From: Syncephalis plumigaleata
Taxonomy: Eukaryota; Zoopagomycota; Zoopagomycetes; Zoopagales; Piptocephalidaceae
NCBI GenBank assembly: GCA_025201365.1
Contig: JAIXMF010000011.1
Span: 682,001-746,000, forward strand
DNA: 64,000 nucleotides
Direction: 5' to 3'
Shown: positions 26,601 to 37,541 of the stretch, piece after piece
How positions within the stretch are numbered: position 1 is the stretch's first letter
How the letters are laid out: each line of letters starts with the position of its first letter
Position numbers and translations under genes: made by a program
Notes under the pieces: generated by a model
Told to the model about the DNA's origin: nothing
The model's database searches: none
Seen by the model: only the letters and a program-made list of their open reading frames with translations

Positions 26601-26783
26601 ATGAAGCTTACCGCTGCTATTGCCATCATCGCTACTATCGTTACTATCGCTAGCCTGGCTGCAGTGGATGCGTCGCCCGTATTGAACCGTCGTGCTCCTG
26701 AGCCTAGCTTCGTTGACCATCCTGCTCGTGAATGGTGGCGAGATCCTAATGCTCCATTCCCCGACCCCAATAGCAAGAAATAA
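26601..26783 (+). CDS. 60-residue secreted precursor with a dibasic site
   Basis: A single exon. MKLTAAIAIIATIVTIASLA plus AVDA is a textbook signal peptide. It is followed by a short pro-segment SPVLNRR, whose Arg-Arg is a Kex2-type cleavage site. The released peptide would be APEPSFVDHPAREWWRDPNA followed by PFPDPNSKK, about 29 residues, rich in Pro and with a Trp-Trp pair and no cysteine. The codons are consistent with a real gene, and a TATA box precedes it. No family is recognised; a secreted peptide signal or effector is an inference. It converges on the CAP gene at 26933. Confidence 0.7.
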   Translation: MKLTAAIAIIATIVTIASLAAVDASPVLNRRAPEPSFVDHPAREWWRDPNAPFPDPNSKK

Positions 26784-26932
26784 ACACCGGGGAAACAAGC
26801 AAATGAAGACATTCTAATAAATAGGAATGCACTAGTAATCTTAATAAAATACATAGATGATTATTATATACTGTGTAATAATATCTGTTTATTTTCAATA
26901 AATCATTTATATCATTTGCCATATATATGATA

Positions 26933-27473
26933 TTAACAGCGTGGAATGTTCTTCGTCTTGGACGTGTCTTTACCAAAGTTCTGTGTCCAGTAGGGACCAT
27001 TTCTACCATTGACTTTGGCAACACCGAAATGCGTGTAATCACCAAGCATATTCTTTAGATGAAGAGGTGATTTTTCCCAGCTGTTCATTACTTGAACCAC
27101 TGATGCAGCGTTATAGGCGACATTCTCGCTTGCTCCTGACCATTTGCCAACGGCATTGATACGCTCTGTCATACTACGCTCTCCTGGCAGTTGATGGCTC
27201 ATTGTGTTGGCGTTGGCTTGCACTTGACTATGCCCCAGTGATGATTTGACTAGTCCGCCGTCAAACCTAATGGAGGAAGATGGTGCTTGCTTCGAAGTGC
27301 GTTCACCAAGCAAAGCATTTCCGTTTCCATTGATGCACTGGACGGTTTCGTTGTCAGTATTTTACCGATGATGGTAACTTGGCTTTTACGTTGATCAGTG
27401 GAGTGGCATCGGTATAACTAGTATCAATGGCGAGGATGGTAGTGGTAATGACAATGATGCTAGTGTGCTTCAT
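26933..27473 (-). CDS. Secreted CAP/PR-1 (SCP) family protein A
   Basis: CAP proteins are secreted and often bind sterols or lipids. The ATG at 27473 opens MKHTSIIVITTTILAIDTSY, a signal peptide. The mature part ETVQCINGNGNALLGERTSK starts the CAP domain. SMTERINAVGKWSGASENVA, then VVQVMNSWEKSPLHLKNML, and GDYTHFGVAKV with YWTQNFG are the CAP2/CAP1 signatures: the active-site-like Glu of SENVA, the His of PLHLKNM and the His of YTHFGVA are present. One frame change is needed between the signal peptide and the domain, near 27365. The last residues carry a Cys. It shares layout with the CAP gene at 32207; the two flank TFB1. Confidence 0.85.
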
Positions 27474-28191
27474 GATGCAGCTATTGATGATGCTTGTAAA
27501 CGTGTAATCTATCGAATGTTGTCACTTGTCAGTCTAGTTGTAGCGTGTATGGGTGTAGATATGCGGGTAGTTCTATTGGATTGTTGTTATGTTGTAATGA
27601 TTCAATATTGGCATGGTAACATCCTACTATGTCGTTCTTTTATAGATACATGTAGTCATACATTACTAGTAGATTGATACATTATAATGATGGTGTCTTT
27701 GTTTGTTTGTTTGTGAGATCATAATAAAATGCCTGTTACAAGTAGATTGATTGTATTTAGAATGAATAATACGAAACATGCTTGTTCTATTGATTATGCA
27801 AGTTAATACACGTAGAATGATCGGGCAGGACTAGTGCTGCCTAGAGTAATTGGCTAGAGTCGGCTTTCATTTTGCTTTTTATTTGATACTGCTTTGTTAC
27901 AGCAATATATGCAGTATGCCACTTGATTGTTTATGTAACAATACTACTATGATTATGATACATTCATGTGGAGAAACATTGTTCGCTATTATTCAGCTGT
28001 ATTTTACAACTACAACTATTGATATTATAATGGAATACACTAGTTGGAACAAAGAGATGATGTATTTATTATGTTTCCAGTATTGTATACGTGTTATATG
28101 ACTTCATCTAATGGTAAGGATGTTATTCGTTTGTCTAATAATAATAGTATCATTCTACAGCAAGTGTAACCGCTATTCCTCCTAGTCAATG
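27474..28191. other. Intergenic region upstream of CAP gene A
   Basis: Contains the minus-strand TATA box of CAP gene A and a (TTTG)n run at 27698-27713. Short frames on both strands have no domain. Confidence 0.4.
27637..27644 (-). promoter_or_regulatory. TATA box of CAP gene A
   Basis: TATAAAAG on the minus strand, about 165 bp upstream of the ATG at 27473. Confidence 0.55.
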
Positions 28192-30634
28192 CTAAATGAC
28201 CGGTTGTGCCGCTTTTTGTTTGAGTGTTTCCCGTGCTTTGGCTATAGAGGTAAGTAGTGGATTCAGAAGCTATTACACATTTATCATTAGCAATTATCGT
28301 AGAATGACACGGGTACAAACCTGTTCGATGGTTTGCGCATCGCTGGCCGGTGCTTGCATATTAGCGAATGCTGCACGAGCACGCTCTTCAATCGCCGCTA
28401 ATGACTCGAGGAGTCGTTCGCATTTACTGCGCTTCTGCGGTGCTGTCGATGGAATAGCCGCCCAGAAATGCCGTAATAACTCGATACCGGTCCGCTGACA
28501 GCTTTTCAATTCTTCTAAATGCTGTCCAGATAGACGATCCACTATAGCATCATTCGATAAGCGTATAGAACGTATACAATAAACACCGTAACCCACCATG
28601 ATCTCGTGTACGTTGACTCTCCTGTTTCCGATTTAGGGTTGCCTCATTTAATTCCTTGAATACACTGATGGAATCCTCCAAATTTGGCATTGCCTATATA
28701 TTTAATGATTAGTATACCGTGTATTTGCATTTCATTATTCATTGTATTATGTGCTTACATCATCTAACGAGAGTTTCTCCTGACAGAAAGCGTGGAAGAA
28801 TAGCTTTACATCCTCCTAATAAAATGACGATCAATCATCCACTCGCTCGATCATTACCATTCTCGCTCACCTGTTTAGTAAGTGATCCCGGTTGATCACC
28901 ATTTACGGTCGACATTTGACTTTCTAAATATCTATCCTGATCCTGGATATCCAAGCGTAATCGTTGTAATGGTTCCGGTGGATTCAAGTCGTCAATAGTA
29001 ATGCTATTACTAAGACTAGATTCCTAATTCACGTATATTAGTAAATGAGCTATGTCGTAATCATTATTCGTATTCGCATCTATATGTCATCGTGTTCTAT
29101 TTACCTCAGGTACATGTTTGCCTTTTTCACTATTATTAACAACAATAACAACAATGTAAGACTCGCTATGTTTCATGCTTATTCATCATGCCTACCAAAG
29201 TGCCTTGACCACTTGTTCCGAGTGATGATTGAATCGTTTAATAAGCGATCGTGCCGATTCAACTCGTCCTGGTAACATAGGCCAATCTGGTCGTAATTCC
29301 ACCTACTTACTACTTAGTATATGACATGCTAGTTGACTATTTCATCGCTTACATTGATACTATCCTCTTGGGTGGCACCCAGATCCAGTAATACAGGTAC
29401 ATCATTTAATTTTCGTCGTTTACCCTGAATAACCGCTACATAATGTTAGTAGACATATCAAATCTATGCTGCTGCTATTACTGCTGCTAGTATATACCTG
29501 CTTCATCTTGCTCTAAACATTTATCAAAGATATCGTCACTTTCAATGACTGTATTGGCAACTGCTCTGTTTCTATGAAAGAATCGTGATTTAAAGTATCG
29601 TTTCCAGAATACTGCCTCCGATAGCTTTACATACAAGCCGTCTTAGTCCAATGCTATGTAATGCAATTCTTTCATAATGTCCAAACCTTATCTGGTACAT
29701 ATTCATCGTAGGCTTGTTTCACTACTCCCGTGTCAGTATAATCTACTCGTATTACTGATTACACGTCATCTTACCGGAAGGATGCTGAAAGAATATGGCA
29801 TGAATGATCTGCGGTGTTAATGTGAATTTCACGTCACGCCCTTCCTCGGTCACCGGTCGAAGATCAAGCCATGCGGAAGCATGCCCTTTCTGCTGGTTAA
29901 TACGCGTTCGCTGATTATCGACCAAATGCTAGTATGATTATATTACGTTGTATTGCATTGTATTAGTAGCTGTCTCCTATTACGTCACTACTAGTGCTAC
30001 ACTAGTCGTCTCACCTTCTTATTCGCCCAAAACTCTTCTTCTGTGATATGCCCAGCTATTACCAATTCACGATGTACTTTCTGCAGTTCAACGTCATTTT
30101 TCAGTAATTCTACGCGTAATCTTATGGCTTCCGGTAGACGACCACCAGCAGGACGACCCGATGCAGTAGGCGTGTCAACTCCATTGGCCGTTCGTTTACC
30201 GCCAGGTGTGCTAGGTGTACTCGTCACGCCTTGTATGTCAGCTAGTTTCACTCGTATCGCCTCTTTGAATTCCTCTCGTTTTGCTACTGCCTCACTGCCT
30301 GGAAATACAAAAGAATGGTTCTCCTCTGCACCACCGTCGACAGTAGCTTTTAACGTGATACGTAGGGTGATATTTTTGGCCGTGGCAGAATTCACCAGTT
30401 GAGCTAGGTTGATTGTGTCATCGTAAGCAACCGGTAGCACGTTTCTCGCGTTGACCTATTAACACGTAGTGCGATTATCCTACCTTTGATAGAGGAGTAC
30501 GGAATTGAAATCTTTACACTCTCGCTATTCTGAGCCACCCAAGCTATACGCTCATTGGTGATATGCAGCGTGCCCGGTTGCTTTGAATAAAGCGTAGCGG
30601 TTGAAAGCAAAAGTTTCTCATTAGAATGCCACAT
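28192..30634 (-). CDS. TFB1: TFIIH subunit TFB1 (p62)
   Basis: TFB1 is a core subunit of TFIIH in transcription initiation and nucleotide excision repair. About 12 minus-strand exons are read from MWHSNEKLLLSTATLYSK (30634) to KAAQPVI (28192). The N-terminal PH-like domain has GTLHITNERIAWVAQNSESV and KISIPYSSIK. The BSD domains include HITEEEFWANKK and KLSEAVFWKRYFKSRFFHR. The C-terminal ELLRHFWAAIPSTAPQKR helix region is typical. Exon phases fit at most junctions, for example 30015-30455, 29775-29928, 29697-29724, 29498-29624, 29196-29302, 29105-29129 and 28871-29023. A frame break lies near 28595, and the junction at 29425-29497 is one base out. A candidate 28-nt intron (30456-30483) separates the first two exons. 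Confidence 0.9.
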
Positions 30635-30717
30635 TTTAACAAAGGAAAAAGAAGGGAAACGGTGGCTTTTATCGAGATGGAAAAGATTCAATTCAATAAA
30701 TGTTATACGCGCATTAT

Positions 30718-30884
30718 TGCAATTTAATTGGTGATTAACGTATGCCACCTAAATGTATTTCATATACCAACTAATGTTGTAGTATATCGACATGATTTAT
30801 AATACAAGTAACTAGTAGTCAATTAACATAGAGTCACGATTAATATGAATAAATATATAGATCCATTATGCATAGTATTGTAAT
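30718..30884 (-). repeat. 167-bp duplicated upstream sequence, copy A
   Basis: Read on the minus strand, this segment is nearly the same as 40385-40553 on the plus strand, differing at only about a dozen positions by eye. It lies 84 bp upstream of the TFB1 start, in the same orientation relative to its gene as copy B has to NCL1. A 70-bp core starting CTATGTTAATTGACTACTAG has no difference that I can see. No terminal repeats or target-site duplications are obvious. Confidence 0.85.
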
Positions 30885-32206
30885 CTGATCAGCAAGCATG
30901 CTAATTATTAATAGCGTGACTATTACGTAGGAATACATTATAATTATTGTATTCATACGTGATCTACTAATAAGAATGCTTGTCGATTGGCAATATGCGA
31001 CGTAGCATCACAGCGACGAATAAAGGATGCAACAACGAATAAGCATTAGGTTCATTGACATTGTCACTCTCTTTCTTTCTTTCTTTCTTCATTTCTTTAT
31101 TAGACATATCGATCATCTGCACATTCAGAGCGACGCTTTTCCCTCTCGCATCCACCATTATTTCAAGGGGCTTATTTGCTTATACAAATGCGTTGTGGCA
31201 TGAATACACGTCGAAATAGACAATGCATACTCTATAGCCATTTGTCCGTAGGGTCGCTTGTCAATAGACGACGTTTCAAGTCATACAATGACAGTACGAA
31301 CATGAAACGGCATTGCATTGTGTGACAAGACCCGGTTGCTTGTCCGGTCTACCCTGATCCATATCGTCATAGCTATTGTGAATGTGTGCACTCACACGTA
31401 CCAAACACACACAAACACACATAGAATACATACATACGATATTTCAATTAACAATATCAGGTTTACGACAAACCTCATGTTGAGTGAAATAAGCCTTGGA
31501 AGGGAATACCTGTTAGTTCAACTTGCCATAAGATGCAACGCATGTATGGCCTTGACCAATAAAATACGCACAATGTGGCCAGCATTACATTGTTGTATTA
31601 AGACATCGCCCATCATTCTTTTGTATTTCGCATTATACACCATATGGCCAACCCCATCTTCTATGTTCTTCAATTAAACAACCGCTTCCTCTCCCTCTCT
31701 CTCTCTCTTGTTGTCTCTTTTATCCATACGTGCATGCGTGTTTGTGTGTGTGTGTGTCCTTCTCATTGTTTTCTGCTTGTTTGTCATGACAGTCAAGTCG
31801 TGTAACAATGCTTGGCCCCACTAGACTTTGCGCATGAATTGCTCTTGTTGCCGCCATGCTGTTCGTCATGCGAACAACCGTCGATTGTCATTCAAGTATA
31901 AAATCATGCCGCGCAACGTCTTCACTCGCACTAACTTGTCACTCACACTACTGTACTCTTCATCTTATTGTGCTTCTCTCCTACTCTTACTCTACTCTCT
32001 ACTCTCTACTCTACCGAGTATCGTTGTCTCTTACTCTAACCCAACCAACTACTTATTATTACTTGCTTCAGCCAGACTGACAAGTCGTCTTTTGTGAACT
32101 TACTTTTATACTATTACTGTCTCTCTTACAATAATACAACCCTTTCGTTGTTATCCTTCTAATATTTTGATTCATTTCTCAGTTACGCTTGTTTAATCTT
32201 GTCACC
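30885..32206. promoter_or_regulatory. Intergenic region TFB1 / CAP gene B
   Basis: 1.3 kb without a firm gene. A 63-codon minus-strand frame (30967-31158, with a Lys-rich centre) is possible but unsupported. The right half has CT repeats (31680-31710), a (TG)n run (31741-31757) and a TACTCTC array (31980-32012), then the leader of CAP gene B. Confidence 0.4.
31897..31903 (+). promoter_or_regulatory. Probable TATA box of CAP gene B
   Basis: TATAAAA 310 bp upstream of the ATG at 32207; farther than at the other secreted genes, perhaps because of a long CT-rich leader. Confidence 0.4.
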
Positions 32207-32772
32207 ATGAAATCGAACACCGCCATTGCTTCCATCTGTGTCGCAGCCGCCACTCTCGCCTGTGTCAGCGTTAATGCCCTTCCTCACATGGCGCCACCAC
32301 AAGCCACGTATAATCTACCTCCTCCTCCAGCCCCGGTCACCAGCTACCCCACAAAGCCTCAAGTTCAGACTTATCAGGGCGACGCCAATGATGTCTCCTT
32401 TGCCATGGCCTGTGAAGTGAATAGACTACGTGATAGAAAGGACCTCCTCCTTTGGGTGTAGCGGTCGATCTCGATGATTCCGCAAAGAAGCATAGTATCA
32501 TCCAGGCTGATGCCCGAGCAATCGCACATGAGGGTTTGGCCGACGGCTCATTCATGAATCGACTGGTCAACTACGCTAACAAGTGGAACCCTCCTGCTGA
32601 GAACGTGGCATCAGGCAACGACACACCTATTAAAACCTTCCTACAATGGTTCCATTCAGAGGGCCATTACAATAATATGGTGGGACCCTACACGCACACT
32701 GGTTGTGCTAGGGCCAAAGGTGCTGATGGCTCCTACTACTGGACGCAACTCTTCAGCAATACCCATCCGTAG
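32207..32772 (+). CDS. Secreted CAP/PR-1 (SCP) family protein B
   Basis: The ATG at 32207 begins a signal peptide (MKSNTAIASICVAAATLACV, then SVNA), followed by a Pro-rich linker (ATYNLPPPPAPVTSYPTKPQ). The CAP domain follows: MACEVNRLRD, KKHSIIQADARAIAHEG, NKWNPPAENVASGN, FLQWFHSEGHYNNMVGPYTH and YYWTQLFS. The conserved His of AKKHS, Glu of AENVA and His residues of SEGHYNN and YTHTG are present, so the CAP cavity looks complete. A single frame change is needed near 32440, between RLRDR and a PPPLGVAVDLDDS segment. An in-frame ATG 6 codons upstream is possible but would push the signal peptide inwards. It is diverged from CAP gene A. Confidence 0.88.
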
Positions 32773-32985
32773 AGCGTCACATTCCTGATTGTACGCAATA
32801 TTACGCCACTCATCCTGAGCCTACCTCTTCATATTAAGTATTAACTGTTGTTTACACACACAAATAAATTATATATTTTATTGTAATTTTTTAAATCATT
32901 ATTACCATTATATTAGCTAATACAAAATCATCAATTATGCTATAAATGGAAATCGTGTAATTAATTCGATCAATGTTTATTCAAT

Positions 32986-33781
32986 TTATGTGGTATCTCG
33001 AACTAATTTAAGAACAAATTTCATCTCATTGATCTACAATGAATAAATAGTATAAATTAGTAAATAAGATGACATTACATTATTGTTTGCTACTTGAGAA
33101 CTTACCTCTTGTTCCTCTTCGGCAATGAAACTAGCAGCTGGCACTTCAGCGGCACATTCCGTCATCGGTAATAGTGCACGCTTTAGTGTCTTCAGATCAA
33201 ATCCATCTTGCTGGCAAACACTTTATCCACTGACTCTGCTCGTCTTTCAGTACATGATAATATGTGTGTACCTTGTCAGTGGGTTGTAATCCAGACTATG
33301 CATGTAAATAAATGGCAGATTAGAATCAATACACGTCATCCTACAAATAAGTTGTCATCTATATCAATGATGTTTACTCACCTTTTTACGCAATCGTTGT
33401 ACGCGATTGATCACCTCGCGTGCTAGACCTTCAAGTAGTAGCTCATCGTCCACTAGCGTATCAAGTAGGATGAGTACATCCTTGTCGGTATTAGTCTCGA
33501 ATCGATCGTCGTCTGACTCGAAGAAACGAATCACTTGAATGTCGCCCTCGACCAATCGAATGCCATCGACTAGCAATTCGTGAGTGGTAAGGAATTGCTT
33601 CACTTGCTCTGATGGTAGATTTGGCAGCGCATTCTTCACCTTGACGAGATCCTTCTTCAACTTTTGACCCAATACCTTGTAATCGGCTTGAGCCTTGTAT
33701 TTGATGCCGTATTTCGCTTCGTCATCAGAGATAGTTAATGTACGAATGTTCAATTCCTACAAAGATAGTTATAAATATTAA

Positions 33782-33817
<36 letters not shown>

Positions 33818-36800
33818 CTACATGTTCAATAGGATACTTACCTCGGTGATATAGGATTCTAATGAGCGAATATCCTGTTGATACTCTGAATCCATATGGA
33901 TAACCACAAGCTCACGTAATGGCGTCTATATCAATGTCAATGTCAAGATCAATATCAATATCCAATGCTATTTATAATGAGTTATAACTTACCTTAAGAC
34001 TGATGTTACGCTTCTCACGAATGACACGTCCCAATTCAATGACTGCTTGCATACGCGCCACTTGTCGTTCGATCACCTTGTCAAAGTATTCGGTACGCGG
34101 TTCGGGGAATGGCAAAAAGTGCACGCTACGTACATCTTCATCGGTAGTCACTGGGATGTACTCCTTGAGTTGCTGGTAGATATGCTCCGCAATGAATGGA
34201 GTATAGGGCGACATCATTTTCACGAGAGTGAACAGCACTTCGAATAGCGTGTTCATTGCCGTGATACCGTCGTCCACGCCTTGTTCGCCCTTTAATCGTT
34301 TACGATTGAATCGAATATACCAGTTGGTGAGCGACTCGATCAATTTAAGTAGTTCCGGCGTGACCGTGTACAATCGATAGGCGGCCATCTCCTGACGGAA
34401 GAACGCGATCAAGCTTTGACACGAGGCAAGGATCCATCGATCCATAACGTTGTCCGATCGCTCCTTGTGTGGATCATACTTGAACTGCACGTTATGCTCC
34501 TGCTTGAGCCATTGCACCTGATTAAGGAAGAATCGGAACGAGTTATACAACGGCAATAGGACGCGTGAGATGACATCCTTGACGCCATCTTCGCGGAATC
34601 GTAGTGGCTCCGCACGTACAACAGGCGAGTTGATCAAGTAGAGACGAAGTGCGTCGGCACCGTATTTATCGATGATCAATTGTGGATCGGGGAAGTTCCT
34701 AAGACTCTTGCTCATCTTCTTGCCATCGGCCGCCAATACTAGACCGTTGACGATCACGTTCTGGAAGGGTGACTTATCGAATAGATGGGTCGACAGGACA
34801 AGTAGCGTGTAGAACCAGCCGCGCGTTTGATCCAATCCTTCCGCAATAAAGTTGGCGGGGAACGTCTTCTCGAATAGCTCTTTATTCTCGAACGGGTAGT
34901 GTTTCTGCGCATACGGCATACTACCACTCTCGAACCAACAGTCGAACACGTCTTCGATACGGCGTAGTACGCCACGACCCGTCTTGGACGGAATGGTGAC
35001 ATGATCGATCTTGTGACGATGAATATCCGTGAACGGACCTTGACCCGATAACTCTTGCAATTCCTCGATCGAGCCGATGCACACGATCTCCTCAAAGTCC
35101 TCGCTAACCCATAGTGGAATGGGTGTGCCCCAGAATCGACTACGGGACACGTTCCAGTCGCGTGCGTTGGCCAACCAGTTGGCAAATCGTTTCTCTTGTA
35201 CGAATTCCGGCACCCAGCGTGATTCACTATTGGTCTTTAATAGTTTATCGGCAATGTTGTTCACGCGAATAAACCATGATGGCACGGTACGGTAAATAAG
35301 TGGCGTATTGGATCGCCAGCAGAACGGGTAACTATGCACGATTTGCGATTGACGAACAAGACGACCGATGGATTTCAAGTGTTTTTGAATAAGCTTATCG
35401 GCCTCCTATTAATGACAATAGAAATGCATTAGTCTACCACTAATACAATACTAATAACAAGTAAAGAAAGGTGACTTACTTTAACGTAGACACCGATATA
35501 ATCGGTTACTGGTGCGACGAATCGACCGGCATCATCGATTGGACAAGGAATATGGCCATCGGCGGTAATGACACCATTGGCCAAGCAGACACGCATATCA
35601 TCTTCACCAAAACCGGGAGCATTGTGTACAATACCCGTACCACTGTCGCTTGTAACATAAGCATCCACAAATACTTTATAGGCACGACCTTTAAACTAAA
35701 ATAACAATAGAGAGAGAGAGGGAGAGTAAGAGTAAGCACATCGATACATGAATAACAATTATATATGTGACTAACCTCTTCTACGAAATAGTCAAAGATT
35801 GGAACGTATTCGGTGCCAGCCAACTCGATACCCTTCATACGGGCTAGTACTTTAAAGTCGGCCTTTGCTGGATTCTTGTAAAGTATATCCAAACGTGCCT
35901 CCAATAGAATAAACTGCTGACCAGTCTCACCATCTATACAATGCTATTACTATTGCTACAATTAGTGTCTATATTAATAAACTCACCCTTAATCTTGACA
36001 TATTCAAATTCTGGATGAACACATAGACCCAAATTGCTTGGCAATGTCCATGGTGTAGTGGTCCACGCCAACAAGGCGGTTTCTGGCTCGTTAACCAATG
36101 GGAATGCCACCGTAACTATTGATCAATGCATAATCATCAGCATTAGCATTATAGACAATTAGATGAGTTGTCATGTCCATGATTGTAATCAATCTATATT
36201 ATATTTACTTACCCGCTGGATCACTAACATCCTTGTAGTTCTGAGATGCCTCGAAATTGGCCAATGGCGTACTACATCCAGTAGAGAATGGCATCACCTA
36301 ATAACAATGACGATGGTTATTATTGTTATTACAAAGTAGCTAATCGTAGATATACTACTATACTTGCCTGGAATCCACGATACACTTGTCCTTTGTCAAA
36401 TAGCTGCTTAAAAGCCCACCACTCACTCTCCATAAATGGCGTGTGCAATGTCTTGTACGCATTGTCGAAATCAATCCATCGACCGGTACGTTCCACGGTC
36501 TTCTTCCACTCATTAGAGTAGCGCATCACAATAGCTCGACATTCCTCGTTGTACTTTTCAATACCCATGGCTAGAACATCCTCCTTGCCCTAGTATAATA
36601 GGTAGCTATTAGTTGAATGACTAAATTATCAATAGTATGGCATAGATGTCTACCTTGATACCCAATTGCTTATCAATCTCATGCTCTACCGGAAGTCCAT
36701 GGCAATCCCATCCAAACTTTCGTTCGACATAATGACCAGTTTGATGCGCATAACGTGTTACAACATCCTACAGCATAGCTATAATGTCAATACTAATCGA

Positions 36801-37110
36801 TACAATCATCGAGTAATACGTCACACTTGCCTTGATGGTACCAGCTAGAATATGGCCATAGTGAGGAAGACCAGTGGCAAAGGGTGGACCGTCATAGAAA
36901 GTGTACGGCTTACGACCTTCCGAGAGTTTCAAGGAGGTACGGAATGCATCGATGGATTGCCAGAACTCGATCACTTTCTCCTCCTCTTGCGGAAAGCTAA
37001 AGGGAGCTGAACCTACATATATGTGAATATATGCATATCGTGAATATATGCTATGAGTATGAGTGCGTTGATCGTAGTCAAATAGTAAATCACGTACCTT
37101 CCGCTGCCAT
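32986..37110 (-). CDS. ILS1: Cytosolic isoleucyl-tRNA synthetase
   Basis: Charges tRNA-Ile for cytoplasmic translation. Thirteen minus-strand exons from 37098-37110 (MAAE) to 32986-33033 give about 1,072 residues, the usual size. The class I signatures are present: HIGH as [12 protein letters not shown] and KMSKS as [16 protein letters not shown]. The editing domain contains [13 protein letters not shown] and [15 protein letters not shown]. The long exon 33993-35405 holds most of the catalytic core ([20 protein letters not shown], then [17 protein letters not shown]) and the anticodon-binding helices. Two introns start with GC (donors at 36367 and 36830 on the minus strand). Two frame breaks occur only in the penultimate exon (near 33225 and 33205). 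No mitochondrial presequence is present. Confidence 0.96.
33787..33816. repeat. (TA)n microsatellite in an IleRS intron
   Basis: About 15 uninterrupted TA units inside the intron between the exons 33382-33756 and 33842-33925. Confidence 0.9.
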
Positions 37111-37541
37111 GATTCACCTTAATTATCGTGTAATAGGCTAAACAGACGTAGAATCAAGATAGATATTTCTTCTCGAAAATAGCTGAAAGAAGAGAAGAAA
37201 AAACAAGTGGGCGCGGAGGAACAAACGAGATAAAAATTGGAGATGGATGAAATCGATGTCCGATGACCTAACATCACTCTTTTAATTTGATTTTTGATAT
37301 GAGATCTAAAGACGACTTTGCTGAACTCGAATTTGATCAATCCATATTAACGGGGAAAGAAGCCTGGGAAATTTAGTTGACGTAACCCATACATAGCCAC
37401 CTCTATGGAATAGGCATGGCAAGCAATAAAATGACAATGGGCACGTATCCCGCCCTATCGTGGATAGTATATTATTGGGCCTTGCCTTATTGTTGTCGGT
37501 TCAAGTGTCATTGTGTTCTCTACTCTCCTTATTTTCTGATC
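37111..37541. promoter_or_regulatory. Divergent promoter region ILS1 / MCCB
   Basis: 431 bp between the two ATGs, with no reading frame of note and no TATA box. A pyrimidine-rich stretch (TGTGTTCTCTACTCTCC) precedes the MCCB start. Confidence 0.4.
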
